Source: Chryseolinea serpens (GTDB lineage: Bacteria; Bacteroidota; Bacteroidia; Cytophagales; Cyclobacteriaceae). From it: a stretch of 64,000 nt of DNA. A program made the translations under genes and the position numbers. A model generated the notes under the pieces. The model did no database searches and was not told the DNA's origin. It worked only from the letters and a program-made list of their open reading frames with translations. The stretch spans positions 1,116,001 through 1,180,000 of the forward strand of contig NZ_FQWQ01000002.1 in the NCBI RefSeq assembly GCF_900129725.1, written 5' to 3'. This document shows, one piece after another, positions 1 to 8,814 of this stretch (the first letter of the stretch is position 1; each line of letters starts with the position of its first letter).

Positions 1-287
1 TTGCCGGGGTTGGCGCTGATCACGTGGTCGTCGCGCAACGGGGTCACCACCTGGTTGCGTTGGAAGGCCTGCACGGTCTTGATGGCCCATTTCATCTCGT
101 CTTCGGAATAGCCCGAAAAAACCACTACGCCGAAGTTGAAATAGTATTGAAATTTCTGTCCGTCGAAAAAATAGAAAAGTTCTGACGAGCTATCGGCCAG
201 GGGCTTGATATCGAGGAAAGTTTTTATCCCTTTGATATCAAATTGATTGGCTACCAGGAATGCACAGAGTTTAACCGTTTGGGGCAT
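1..287 (-). CDS. RMD1/DUF155 family protein, N-terminal part (runs off the window)
   Basis: The reverse strand reads open from an ATG at 287 to the window edge, giving the first 95 residues. The stretch around residues 45-65 contains YYFNFGVVVFSGYSEDEM. That resembles the aromatic 'F-x-Y-GVVVFW' signature of the DUF155 (RMD1/YagE) family, whose mitochondrial members are membrane-anchored through a C-terminal helix not visible here. The biochemical role of bacterial members is not established. No signal peptide is seen. The gene diverges from the S1/P1 nuclease with a 96-bp gap, so both promoters should lie there. The family call rests on one motif in a partial protein and is moderate. Confidence 0.55.
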   Translation of the reverse strand, partial: MPQTVKLCAFLVANQFDIKGIKTFLDIKPLADSSSELFYFFDGQKFQYYFNFGVVVFSGYSEDEMKWAIKTVQAFQRNQVVTPLRDDHVISANPG

Positions 288-383
288 AGATCAGCCTTTC
301 ACTAAAGATATAAATTTAAATTCATGGCCAGTTCATTTCCGTTTGTTGGAAATGTGAGAAATTACCGGCCTTTAACCTGAATA

Positions 384-1142
384 ATGAAAAAAGTCATCCT
401 TACGTTGCTCTCCCTGGCAGTCTGTCTCAGCGCCTGGGCCTGGGGCGCCACGGGCCATCGCGCCACTGGTCTTGTTGCCGAAAAGCATCTCACCAAAAAA
501 GCACGCAAAGAACTACAACGCATCCTCAACGGTCAGTCCATTGCTATGGCCAGCACCTGGATGGACGACATCCGTTCGGACTCCACCTATGATTATGCCA
601 ACGACTGGCACTGGGTCACCATCCTGAACGGCCAGACCTATGAGCAAAGCGACAAAAACCCGCATGGAGACGTCATCCAAACCCTGGAGCGCCTCATCAA
701 AGAATTGAAAACAAAAAAGCTAAGCCCCAAAGACGAACAAGAGCACGTGAAAATGCTCATCCACCTCATCGGCGACATCCACCAGCCCCTACACGTTGGC
801 ATCAAGGACCAGGGTGGCAACCAGGTGAAAGTAAGCTGGTTCCGGGAAGACAGCAACCTGCACCGGGTTTGGGACAGCGACATGATCGACGGCACAAAAT
901 TGAGCTATACCGAACTGGCCGAGTCGCTCGACAAACCCGACGCCACCCGGGTGGCCGCACTACAAAAAGCATCGGTACGCGATTGGGCAAAAGAAAGCAT
1001 CTCCTATCGCCCGCAAGTATATGCCTATGGGAACGGGAAGCTGGGCTATAAATACGCCTATGTCAACATGCCCCTCGTGCGCGAAAGGTTGATGATGGCC
1101 GGTATTCGTTTGGCCGGCATTTTGAATGAGATCTACAAGTGA
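384..1142 (+). CDS. S1/P1-type single-strand-specific nuclease, secreted
   Basis: This 252-residue protein has a Sec signal peptide (residues 1-19) that would place Trp20 at or near the mature N-terminus. S1/P1 nucleases use the N-terminal Trp amino group as a zinc ligand. The other expected tri-zinc ligands can be seen: His25 (WGATGH), Asp61/62, His76, His127 and Asp131 (HLIGDIHQPLH, with His137), and His160/Asp164 (HRVWDSD). The length is normal for the family. These enzymes cleave single-stranded DNA and RNA and remove 3'-phosphates, so a role in extracellular or periplasmic nucleic-acid scavenging is likely. It ends 6 bp before the convergent permease gene. All ligands are present, so the call is firm. 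Confidence 0.93.
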   Translation: MKKVILTLLSLAVCLSAWAWGATGHRATGLVAEKHLTKKARKELQRILNGQSIAMASTWMDDIRSDSTYDYANDWHWVTILNGQTYEQSDKNPHGDVIQTLERLIKELKTKKLSPKDEQEHVKMLIHLIGDIHQPLHVGIKDQGGNQVKVSWFREDSNLHRVWDSDMIDGTKLSYTELAESLDKPDATRVAALQKASVRDWAKESISYRPQVYAYGNGKLGYKYAYVNMPLVRERLMMAGIRLAGILNEIYK

Positions 1143-1148
1143 TTGGTT

Positions 1149-3542
1149 TTATTCCGTTTTCAAACTCTGCACCGGGTTGGCCACCGCTGCCTTGATGGAT
1201 TGAAAGCTGACGGTAAACAACCCAATCAACATCACCAAAAAAGCTACGGAGGCAAACAGCCACCAGCTGAGCGTGATGCGATAAGGGTAATGCTGCAGCC
1301 AGCTGTCGGTCGCCAACCATGCCAGCGGTATGGAGATGACCAGCGAAATAACAATCAGCTTTAAAAAATCTGTTGAAAGAATAGAAACAATACTGCTCAC
1401 GGACGCGCCCAACACTTTGCGTATGCCGATTTCTTTTGTTCTTTTCTCGGCCGATAAAACCGATAGCCCAAACAAACCGATACAGGAAATAAAAATGGTG
1501 AGCATGGCACTCAATAAAATAATTTGCTTCCACCGGGCTTCTGCTTCATAAGCGGCGGCGTTTTTGCGGTCGAGAAAATTATAAGCATAAGCGTCGAGCG
1601 GGAACAATTGCCTGAATGTTTGTTGTATAAACGCGAGGCTTTGCGTCTCGCTGCCCGGGCGAATTTTTATATACATCATCCCATAATTATTTTGCGGGCT
1701 CATCGTAAACAATTCCGGCTCAACGGCATGTGTGAGCGGCTTGAAATGATAATTTTTTACAACACCGATAACCGTCAATTTTTCGTTGTTGTCGTAATTT
1801 GAGATCTGCTCGCCGATCGGGTTTTCCCAGCCGGCTTGCTTTACAAAACTTTCATTTACCAACACGCTCTTTGTTGAATCGGACGGAAACTGTGAAGAAA
1901 AATTTCTTCCCTGTACGATCGGGATCTTTAAGAGGGACAGGTACGATGTATCAACCGCCTGTAAAATTATATTGATCGGGCTATCGCCGTTCACTTTAAG
2001 CGTATTGCCCGCATAGCCGCTATTTTTCGGTGCAGCATCAATAATATCAGCATGGCGCAGCAGGCTCTGTCTGAAGAGTGCCGCTTCCTTTTGGGTTAAG
2101 CCCGCTTTCTCGACGGTTATAATATTTTCATCGTCATAACCCAAGGGCTGGGTAGTGAGATAATCGAACTGCAGAAAGATGCCGAATGTTGCAATGATCA
2201 AAAATGAAGCGAGCGCAAACTGAAAAACAACCAGGCTTTTTTGGAGGTAACCTTTTCCGGATAAATTGAAACGCGCATACAAAGTTTGCGCGGGCTGATA
2301 GCTGGACAACACCATGGCCGAATGCAACCCCGCCAACAAACTTGTGACCATGAGCAGCAGCACATAGCCGGCTACAAGTTTCACATCCAGCAGGTAAGCC
2401 AGCGAAAGTGATTTATGGCATAGCTGGTTGAACACCGGCAACACAACCTCCACAACAACGATGGATAAACTAAAAGCAGCAAGACAGAACACGAAAGATT
2501 CTCCAAGAAACTGCACCATCAGTTGCCGTCTGCTGCTGCCGACTACTTTGCGTATACCGATTTCTTTTGCCCGCTTTACAGAACGCGCCACGGTCAGGTT
2601 GATGAAGTTGATGCAGGCGATCAGTAAAATAAGAACGGCAATCCCCGAAAGTATGTAGGAATAAACAGGATTGCTGGCATTGACCAATGGCGTTTCCGCC
2701 GCTGCATCCTGACTTAAATGAATAGCGCTGAAAGGCTGCAGATAAAACGATAAGCCAATGTCTTTGACATTATATTGTTGCTGAATAGCCTTTATGGTCT
2801 CTGCGGCATCGGTTAAAAAAAAGCGCTGCATCTTATCGCCCGTCATCTTTGCATCGGCCTGCGGCGTTAACACGACAAACGTGTTCAGGAATGAGTTGAA
2901 CCAGTTTTCATTATTGCCCGCATCCTCTTTTGAAACTTTCAACGGCATGACGACGTCGAATTGGATGGATGAATTTTGCGGGCAATTTTTGGCAACGGCA
3001 GTAACCTCGTAAGGGTTGAAATTATCGCCATCCTTAAACATGATCAATTTGCCGATGGCATCGGTTGTGCCAAATTCTTTCTTCGCCAGATCTTCCGTGA
3101 TCACAACGGAATTGGGTTGCTGCAAGGCCGTGTGTACATTACCGGCTATCAGCGGGAAACTGAAAACGGAAAAGAAATTGGTATCGGCTAAAAAAACCTG
3201 TTGTGCGCGAATGTCGACACCTTTTTGAATATTCATTTCGCCTTGCTGGTAACGCACAAATGCTTTTACCTCGGGAATATTGGCCGCAAACCTTGGACCT
3301 TGCAGGTAGCCAGTGTAACCACTCTTGTCGATGTCGCCATTGGGTCTTGTGATTTGCCGGTTTATGCGGTACAATACCGATGTGTTTTTTTGAAACGCAT
3401 CATAGCTTACCTCGTCGTTTACATACAGTAGAATCAGCATCGCGCAAGCCATGCCCAGCGTGAGGCCAGCGATATTGATGAAGGAATAGACTTTATTATT
3501 CCGCAGGTTTCTGAAAGTGGTTTTAAAGAAATTCGTGAACAT
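1149..3542 (-). CDS. MacB/FtsX-type ABC transporter permease
   Basis: A large permease of the Bacteroidota type with two MacB_PCD-FtsX repeats (about 797 residues from this start). The N-terminus (MFTNFFKTTFRNLRNNKVYS, then a hydrophobic helix) is the standard opening of the family. A periplasmic domain follows, then an FtsX core with three helices near residues 300-420. A second membrane anchor near residue 440, a second periplasmic domain and a second FtsX core with 'KRTKEIGIRKVLGAS' close the protein. The 'EIGIRKVVG' signature occurs in both halves. No ATPase subunit is encoded nearby, so it must pair with one elsewhere. Substrate is unknown; relatives export peptides, antibiotics or lipoproteins. 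The frame stays open to an ATG at 3566, but the start at 3542 fits the family better. Confidence 0.9.
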   Translation of the reverse strand: MFTNFFKTTFRNLRNNKVYSFINIAGLTLGMACAMLILLYVNDEVSYDAFQKNTSVLYRINRQITRPNGDIDKSGYTGYLQGPRFAANIPEVKAFVRYQQGEMNIQKGVDIRAQQVFLADTNFFSVFSFPLIAGNVHTALQQPNSVVITEDLAKKEFGTTDAIGKLIMFKDGDNFNPYEVTAVAKNCPQNSSIQFDVVMPLKVSKEDAGNNENWFNSFLNTFVVLTPQADAKMTGDKMQRFFLTDAAETIKAIQQQYNVKDIGLSFYLQPFSAIHLSQDAAAETPLVNASNPVYSYILSGIAVLILLIACINFINLTVARSVKRAKEIGIRKVVGSSRRQLMVQFLGESFVFCLAAFSLSIVVVEVVLPVFNQLCHKSLSLAYLLDVKLVAGYVLLLMVTSLLAGLHSAMVLSSYQPAQTLYARFNLSGKGYLQKSLVVFQFALASFLIIATFGIFLQFDYLTTQPLGYDDENIITVEKAGLTQKEAALFRQSLLRHADIIDAAPKNSGYAGNTLKVNGDSPINIILQAVDTSYLSLLKIPIVQGRNFSSQFPSDSTKSVLVNESFVKQAGWENPIGEQISNYDNNEKLTVIGVVKNYHFKPLTHAVEPELFTMSPQNNYGMMYIKIRPGSETQSLAFIQQTFRQLFPLDAYAYNFLDRKNAAAYEAEARWKQIILLSAMLTIFISCIGLFGLSVLSAEKRTKEIGIRKVLGASVSSIVSILSTDFLKLIVISLVISIPLAWLATDSWLQHYPYRITLSWWLFASVAFLVMLIGLFTVSFQSIKAAVANPVQSLKTE

Positions 3543-3911
3543 GATGCGAGGTTTAATCTGCATCATATCAACTGATGTGCCATTGCCCTAAATTGTTGTA
3601 TAATAACCAGTTGAACAAGTTTGTGACGCACCGGAGCTGTCCGGATTCGAACGTAGCGTCCTCTCGCGGACTTCTTTACTCCCGATCAGCTGCTTTCCGG
3701 TCAACCGATCTGAGCCTTACAATTGCATATCGCCCCGGAGGCATTCTGACAGGTGAGAACAATCGTCGCGGTGGGACATTGGAAGTGGTGACTAAGTAAA
3801 AAACGACTTACAACAGGCATATAACCAATGCCTGCACGATTGACGATTATTTTTTAATTTGGTCTGCCGCCACGCCCTATATCTAAACCGTTGGCAGGCA
3901 TTTACAATAGC
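3543..3911. other. Intergenic region with an inverted repeat; no convincing gene
   Basis: This spacer between two divergently read genes has no convincing ORF. It holds a local hairpin, CAGGCAT then AATGCCTG, at about 3814-3832. A longer inverted pair is CAATGCCTGC near 3824-3833 and GCAGGCATT near 3894-3902, just before the downstream gene. The words GGCAT/ATGCC recur after that gene near 4480, which resembles flanks of gene cassettes, but I could not define a complete site. Confidence 0.35.
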
Positions 3912-4466
3912 GTGAAGAGCTTAACCGTCATATTGATTCTACTTTCAACAGCTTGTTGTTTTGGACAAGAACGGGTTCATAAGAAAACGTCTAAACAGAT
4001 GACGATTTCCGAAATAAAAAAATCGTTTCCCTACAATAAGACGAAGACAATTAAATTGGTTTCGTTCAAATATGACTACCCCGGGTTTGATACAATCAAG
4101 TTAGAAAGCGCTCCTTACGAACCTGAGATACCTAAAACAAATGGACAGATTGACCTGTCCAAAATGTTTGAAGTGAAAACGCTGGACAATGAAGCGGAGG
4201 AGGAGCTTCTGCATCTATTGATGAATTATGACGATCAGGACACAAATGAAATCGCATTATGTTATGAGCCCCGAAACGGAATCGTCTTTTTTGACAATGG
4301 CGAGCGTGTCATCGGATATATCGAAATATGCTTTGAATGCTTACAATATAAGGCTGAACCAACCCGCATAACGGTCTCCACGCTTTATCCGCACGAGTAT
4401 AAGGCGTTGCAGGAATTTTTCAAAAAAGCGGGAATTGTTTATGGCACTGTTGAAGATCGGCATTAG
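3912..4466 (+). CDS. Hypothetical secreted protein
   Basis: I do not recognise the family. From the GTG at 3912 the product is 184 residues and begins with a basic tip and a hydrophobic helix ending STACCFGQ, a probable signal peptide; the Cys residues make a lipoprotein possible but the lipobox is not canonical. The rest is soluble, mixed charge, with no repeats or membrane helices. An upstream in-frame TTG at 3891 falls inside an inverted repeat, so the GTG is preferred. No ATG begins the reading frame. Base composition is richer in A/T than the core genes around it, as for the next two genes, which suggests an accessory block. It is followed 73 bp later by the DUF695 gene on the same strand. 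Confidence 0.6.
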   Translation: MKSLTVILILLSTACCFGQERVHKKTSKQMTISEIKKSFPYNKTKTIKLVSFKYDYPGFDTIKLESAPYEPEIPKTNGQIDLSKMFEVKTLDNEAEEELLHLLMNYDDQDTNEIALCYEPRNGIVFFDNGERVIGYIEICFECLQYKAEPTRITVSTLYPHEYKALQEFFKKAGIVYGTVEDRH

Positions 4467-4539
4467 TCACACCTACCAACAATGCCTATAAAATCACACT
4501 GACAAAGTTGAACTGGCCATGCCAAAATAAGATTAATCG

Positions 4540-5631
4540 ATGAGTATACTAAAACGACTATTCGGGACAAAGCAAGAGCCCATAAGAACCTACCAAGACT
4601 TTTGGAAGTGGTTTCAAGAAAATGAAAGAGGATTTTTCAAAGCAGTAAAAAATCAAAAGAATATCGAGAAAGAATTTTTTGATAAGTTATCGCCAAAACT
4701 CAACGAACTGCAAGACGGTTTCTTTTATCTGACTGGGATGTTAGACGAAAATACGGTTGAATTAATCCTGACACCGGATGGGAATATTAAGAATATTGTT
4801 TTTGTTGAGGAGTTAGTACATGCTGCACCAGCTATTCCTGGGTGGACCTTTACATCCTTAAAACCTCCAATGGACATAACGAATGTCCGAATTGACATGG
4901 CAGGTTACACGTATGACAGTAATACTTTATCCTTTTATCCCAATGATGTGAAAGACCATCCGGATGAGATAGACATTACAATCGTTCATAAAGACTACCA
5001 TGAGGACGACAAATCCTCCATTACCAATGGGACCTATATCTTTCTGGACAATTTCATTGGCGAATTGAATTCAGTCACCACAATTGATAATGTGAAAGTA
5101 ATTGGAAGGAAACAGGCAGAAAAGGACCTTATACCCATCGAAAAACTAAAGGACTTTTTGCTCTGGCGGCAAAAGGAGTTCATTGAAAAATATGAAGGTA
5201 CGTTACAAAACACCGACACGGCTGAATTCGCAATTCTAGAGGCTGAATTGGAGAGCGGCAACAAACTTATTGCCACCATTAACACAGACATACTCCATTG
5301 GAACAAGAAGGCATCGCATCCTTGGATCGCGACATTGGAAATACCCTATGATGGGCAATTCAACAATGGTATGCCAGACGAAAAAACATATCAGCTACTA
5401 AATGAAATTGAGGAAAGGATACTCGAGCAGTTGAAAGATTCCGACGGTTATTTGAACATCGGGCGACAGACCGCCGACAGCTTAAGAGAAGTCTATTTTG
5501 CCTGTAAGGATTTCAGAAAGCCTTCCAAAGTTTTACACCAGTTGACTAAGGACTACCCGACTATTAATATCAACTACGACATTTACAAGGACAAGTATTG
5601 GAGGTCGTTCAATAGATTTAATAACAATTAG
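4540..5631 (+). CDS. DUF695 domain-containing protein
   Basis: A 363-residue soluble protein without signal or membrane segments. The last third, from about residue 230, has the features of DUF695: a 'HPWIATLEIPYDGQFNNGMP' strand region, an acidic helix (NEIEERILEQL), the 'YFACKDF' strand and a C-terminal YDIYKDKYWRSF tail. The N-terminal two thirds resemble proteins that combine a DUF695 module with an uncharacterised domain. DUF695 has no proven activity; members are often found in accessory or interbacterial-competition contexts, but nothing here shows that. The gene is AT-rich relative to its surroundings and ends 17 bp before the methyltransferase, with which it may be co-transcribed. 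Confidence 0.72.
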   Translation: MSILKRLFGTKQEPIRTYQDFWKWFQENERGFFKAVKNQKNIEKEFFDKLSPKLNELQDGFFYLTGMLDENTVELILTPDGNIKNIVFVEELVHAAPAIPGWTFTSLKPPMDITNVRIDMAGYTYDSNTLSFYPNDVKDHPDEIDITIVHKDYHEDDKSSITNGTYIFLDNFIGELNSVTTIDNVKVIGRKQAEKDLIPIEKLKDFLLWRQKEFIEKYEGTLQNTDTAEFAILEAELESGNKLIATINTDILHWNKKASHPWIATLEIPYDGQFNNGMPDEKTYQLLNEIEERILEQLKDSDGYLNIGRQTADSLREVYFACKDFRKPSKVLHQLTKDYPTININYDIYKDKYWRSFNRFNNN

Positions 5632-5648
5632 GTGAACACTAAGCTATA

Positions 5649-6338
5649 ATGAGCCTCCTGCCCCATGATCGTCTGGAATCCTCGCCTATTGTGGCCAATA
5701 ACCGAATGAACAGAGAGCGCAATGCCGTGGGGGTAAATAGCTACGAACGCGATATCTGGCTATCTCCCATCGAATTTCTGACTGAACGCTCCAAAAAACT
5801 GAGTTCCGTGGGATGGATGGACATCTGTTGCGGCAGGGCCAGGGCGCTCATTCAATCCGCGCAGCATCTTGAAACTCGATTTCCTGATCATCATTTTCAC
5901 TTGGCCGGTATCGACCTGGTAGATACCTATGACCCGATTCCTGCTGACTGTAAATCAATTACACTTTTTACAGGGTCTTTTTTTAACGTTAATACGGATT
6001 TTAAATTTGACCTAATAACCTGTGTTCATGGCCTACACTATATTGGTGATAAGCTAAGTGCCATTCAAAAGGCCTGTAGTTTACTAACACCCGAGGGAAC
6101 ATTTATAGCCAATCTGGATCTCAACAATTTCAAAAATCCATCGCAGAGAAATTTTCATAAAGACATATCAGCTTGGCTTCACGACAATGATTTAGCTTAT
6201 AACAATAAACGACACCTACTCACTGCAAAGGGACACCGTTTCTTAAATATTCCATTCAGATACCTCGGTGCGGATGATCAGGCTGGCCCTAACTATACAG
6301 GTCAGGAGGCTGTCAATTCCCATTACGAACAGCGATGA
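5649..6338 (+). CDS. Class I SAM-dependent methyltransferase
   Basis: A 229-residue cytosolic protein. Motif I appears as WMDICCGRARAL near residues 57-68, the acidic end of strand beta-2 as LAGIDLVDTYDP, and motif IV as FDLITCVHGLHYIGD. The following 'AIQKACSLLTPEGTFIANLD' is the usual post-IV helix and strand of Rossmann methyltransferases. The Gly-rich loop is CCGRAR rather than GxGxG, a variation seen in other small-molecule methyltransferases. The substrate cannot be deduced. It follows the DUF695 gene by 17 bp, and a palindrome related to the dispersed repeats begins just after its stop codon. Confidence 0.8.
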   Translation: MSLLPHDRLESSPIVANNRMNRERNAVGVNSYERDIWLSPIEFLTERSKKLSSVGWMDICCGRARALIQSAQHLETRFPDHHFHLAGIDLVDTYDPIPADCKSITLFTGSFFNVNTDFKFDLITCVHGLHYIGDKLSAIQKACSLLTPEGTFIANLDLNNFKNPSQRNFHKDISAWLHDNDLAYNNKRHLLTAKGHRFLNIPFRYLGADDQAGPNYTGQEAVNSHYEQR

Positions 6339-6342
6339 GTGG

Positions 6343-6363
6343 GCACCGGGTTGCACCCGGTGC
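6343..6363. repeat. Isolated palindrome related to the dispersed repeat family
   Basis: Immediately after the methyltransferase stop codon lies an 8-bp stem GCACCGGG/CCCGGTGC around the loop TTGCA, followed by TACGAGGAGG. The loop side TTGCACCCGG and the trailing TACGA resemble one module of the repeats at 15097-15435 (TTGCACCGGGCGTTATGA). It may also act as a transcription stop between the convergent genes, but no T-run follows. Confidence 0.5.
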
Positions 6364-6385
6364 TACGAGGAGGACTCTTTGGGGT

Positions 6386-6931
6386 TTAAGTTTTGGAAGC
6401 TTCCTGACTAGCCAATATCCGGTTCAGTCTCGGCTGAACAATCCAAACTCCCACCGGTGGAATCAACATTATAAGAGATTCAAAAAGGTGTTCTCCAATC
6501 AATGGCGTTCTTTTTAGCTCGACAGCTCTCACCATTCTTCCAATGAGCATTAAGCCAAACAAAATACAAACCGAGGATAAGATGCCTGTGCCAATCCAAA
6601 ACGCTAAGCTGTTTATACCCGTTGGTTCCCGTTTATGAAAAAAGAGATCGTACACCAGGTTGGCGACAAAGGTCAATGTACTGATACATGGGATCCAAAA
6701 AGCTATCTTGAATGCAAGAATGTTTGCCGCCGGGTAAATTTGGTTCATTCCCGCCATAATCTTCCAAGCCCAAATAAAACAATTTGTTGTCCCAATTGTG
6801 ACCACGAGAAGCCATAGCGGAAGGGTGGCCCCTACAGTTTCGGGAGCAAGCATTAGCTGAAGCATTGAAATGGCGTGAGGTCCCCAAGCCAGCAGGAACA
6901 CTTGCCAATGTTTGAGTCGGAGAATGGTCAT
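6386..6931 (-). CDS. Small multi-pass membrane protein of unknown function
   Basis: From the ATG at 6931 this is a 181-residue integral membrane protein with about five hydrophobic helices, roughly at residues 8-28, 35-55, 70-95, 110-135 and 145-165, separated by short basic or acidic loops. Another in-frame ATG lies at 6961, but the segment between has no membrane character. I do not recognise the family and see no motif that would give an activity. It is convergent with the methyltransferase and is followed upstream by a lipase-like gene on the same strand. Confidence 0.6.
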   Translation of the reverse strand: MTILRLKHWQVFLLAWGPHAISMLQLMLAPETVGATLPLWLLVVTIGTTNCFIWAWKIMAGMNQIYPAANILAFKIAFWIPCISTLTFVANLVYDLFFHKREPTGINSLAFWIGTGILSSVCILFGLMLIGRMVRAVELKRTPLIGEHLFESLIMLIPPVGVWIVQPRLNRILASQEASKT

Positions 6932-7021
6932 ACTACGAAGATAGCAGATTTTGATATGCATGCGCCTACCCAGAAAATTTGCGCCAACGCTGACATTGAC
7001 AGCAATTGCGTAGCGGCCTCC

Positions 7022-8227
7022 TCATTTCAACGCCATCAACCTCGGCACAAGATCCTCGACATACGGCTTTACTGCTGAACCATGATCCCCCTCAAGCGAG
7101 ATAAAGTGCAGTTGTTCAGCAGAAGCCCCATTAGCGATCAGCTTTTGATAAGTGGATTCAGAATTGCTGTAAGGCACCGTTGTGTCGTCAACCCCGTGAT
7201 ACACATACATCACGGTCTTAGGATACCATTGATTTACCAGCGAATTTTCATTAAGCAAAGCAACGATATAATTAAACCGCGGTTGTGTGTCTATCCCTTC
7301 GCGGAGATCATCTGAAACAAGATCCTTCATTGACGTTGTAAGCTGCGCATCAATGCTACTTGGCGCGTGTTGTCCATCGAAAAGGCCGGGGATAGCGGAG
7401 GCATACGGTTCGTTAAAAAAATCTTTCAGCAGGTTGTTCTCTTTGTAGTACTGTTGGTAACTGTTCACCAGGTAGGCCAGGTAGTAGGGGTCGGCGTATT
7501 CGGTTTGCGAAAAGAGGTATTCCTGGATCGCCTTCAGATCGAATCCTCCCGCGGCCGGAAAGGAGGCAACAAGGGTCATGCCCGCGAGGGGTTCGGATTC
7601 AATGGCCTTGTGGGCGGCCATGGTGGCATAGCCTCCCTGGGAATAGCCGGCCAGGAACAGTTTTCCGTCAAAGGCAAGTTTCTTTTGGTCGGCCAATTCG
7701 CGGGCGGCAACGATCATGTCTGAAACGGCGCGGGCTGTGGGCTCTTCCACGTAGTAAGGATGAAACGTAGTGCTGCTGCTGCCAAAGCCGATCATGTCGG
7801 GGACAACCGCCACAAAACCAGCCGAGGCTATGGCGCTGTACAACTCCACATCGAAACTACCCGTCGATTGCACGGAGGGCGCATCGCTTGCCAACGTAGT
7901 GGTTCCGTGTTGAAAACTCAGCATGCTGACCGACTCGTTGGTTTGCGGCAAAATGATGAGGCCGGAAGCGGTGATGTCTTCACCTTGAAACTGGGTGTGG
8001 TACTTGACTTTGAATATTTCAACGTCGTGTTTCAGAATGGAAGGGTCGATCTTGTAGCCGGAAATGGTCACCAGAAGTTTAAGTGTCGCCGCAGGTGTGG
8101 TGCCGGCACTAATGGATTCGATCAGTTTACCGTTGGGATCATTGGCCGACGGTTGATCATTATCCGAACAACGCGTTGAGACGAACAGAATGACCAGAAG
8201 ACAACATACTCCCCGAAGAAATTTCAT
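7022..8227 (-). CDS. Alpha/beta-hydrolase lipoprotein (secretory lipase-like)
   Basis: A 401-residue lipoprotein: basic start, hydrophobic helix and a Cys20 in VSTRC, a fair signal-peptidase II site. The catalytic triad of an alpha/beta hydrolase is visible: nucleophile Ser196 in AGYSQGGYA, acid Asp347 or Asp348 in YHGVDDTTVPYS, and His382 in EGDHGSAV. An oxyanion HG motif occurs at FQHGTT. The overall arrangement, with a lid-like insertion between nucleophile and acid, is that of the LIP/secretory lipase and cephalosporin-esterase type enzymes. It probably hydrolyses esters or lipids at the outer membrane or in the periplasm; the true substrate is unknown. It appears monocistronic. Confidence 0.85.
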   Translation of the reverse strand: MKFLRGVCCLLVILFVSTRCSDNDQPSANDPNGKLIESISAGTTPAATLKLLVTISGYKIDPSILKHDVEIFKVKYHTQFQGEDITASGLIILPQTNESVSMLSFQHGTTTLASDAPSVQSTGSFDVELYSAIASAGFVAVVPDMIGFGSSSTTFHPYYVEEPTARAVSDMIVAARELADQKKLAFDGKLFLAGYSQGGYATMAAHKAIESEPLAGMTLVASFPAAGGFDLKAIQEYLFSQTEYADPYYLAYLVNSYQQYYKENNLLKDFFNEPYASAIPGLFDGQHAPSSIDAQLTTSMKDLVSDDLREGIDTQPRFNYIVALLNENSLVNQWYPKTVMYVYHGVDDTTVPYSNSESTYQKLIANGASAEQLHFISLEGDHGSAVKPYVEDLVPRLMALK

Positions 8228-8415
8228 TTGAGTGACTTTTATTCAAAAAAAGCAAAAAAAGGCGATAACCCAATTTAGCCGCCAACGAATAACCTTGGCC
8301 TTTAGTCCCCAGGCTATGATCACAAGTTGTGGTGATTGTGGATAACCCCAGGCTTAGCCCTAGTCTACGCACATATCTTTTGGGCTAGAACAATCCGCTG
8401 AAGCGGATTGCCTAC

Positions 8416-8456
8416 CATAGACCCGGGTGCTCCGATGTAATCGGAGTACCCGGGGT
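8416..8456. repeat. Left 41-bp arm of perfect inverted repeat
   Basis: Begins CATAGACCCGGGTGCTCC and ends GTACCCGGGGT. Its exact reverse complement lies at 8623-8663. The arm is internally self-complementary, so each arm can fold alone or pair with the other. Confidence 0.9.
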
Positions 8457-8622
8457 CGTGAGGTAATTAAGAAAGGCGTGCCACAGGAAAGATATAGACC
8501 GTGCTTCGAGCGATCTGGCACGCAACCGGTACGTTGTATCCAGGCGCATCGGAGCGATGCGCCATGAAGGTTCACCACTTGATTAAAGCGCGCACGTGGC
8601 GCATTTTTTTTGTATTCTTTGA

Positions 8623-8663
8623 ACCCCGGGTACTCCGATTACATCGGAGCACCCGGGTCTATG
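8623..8663. repeat. Right 41-bp arm of perfect inverted repeat
   Basis: Exact reverse complement of 8416-8456. The flanking bases on both sides (from 8551 to 8689) are also shared, in reverse orientation and with substitutions, with 45310-45441. Confidence 0.9.
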
Positions 8664-8814
8664 ATAGGTAATCCCTTCGGGATTGAATCTGCATAGACTA
8701 GGCTAAGGCCCGGGTTACGATGAATACCCCTGCGAGAGTATGCTCGCAGTAATCTTAACGCAACGGACACATATCTTCATCCACCATCACCACCTATCCC
8801 TGACATGGTCAGGG

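Larger units (their letters stand above)
8228..8814. repeat. Intergenic block of mirrored palindromic repeats
   Basis: No gene is seen in this 587-bp spacer. It is filled by palindromes. A 41-bp sequence at 8416-8456 recurs as a perfect reverse complement at 8623-8663; each copy is itself a palindrome (CCCGGGTGCTCCGAT around TAA). Outside each arm stands another small palindrome (CAATCCGCTGAAGCGGATTG on the left, ATCCCTTCGGGAT on the right) and then the conserved word found elsewhere in the window (8360-8381 and 8691-8702 reversed). The 166-bp centre contains a GGCGCATCG/CGATGCGCC hairpin at 8543-8563. A third copy of the right half lies at 45310-45441. Confidence 0.8.

Noticed and set aside
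3630-3700. tRNA-like T-arm (GTTCGAATCCGG on the reverse strand)
   Set aside because: The bases beside the TTCGAAT loop do not pair as a 5-bp T-stem and no acceptor or anticodon arm can be built.
3575-3799. Short + strand frame in the spacer
   Set aside because: No family-like sequence, no start context, and composition rich in Ser/Arg as in random frames.
8228-8814. Short genes within the palindromic block
   Set aside because: All frames are interrupted or consist of translated palindromes (for example 8160-8372 and 8360-8578 on the reverse strand).
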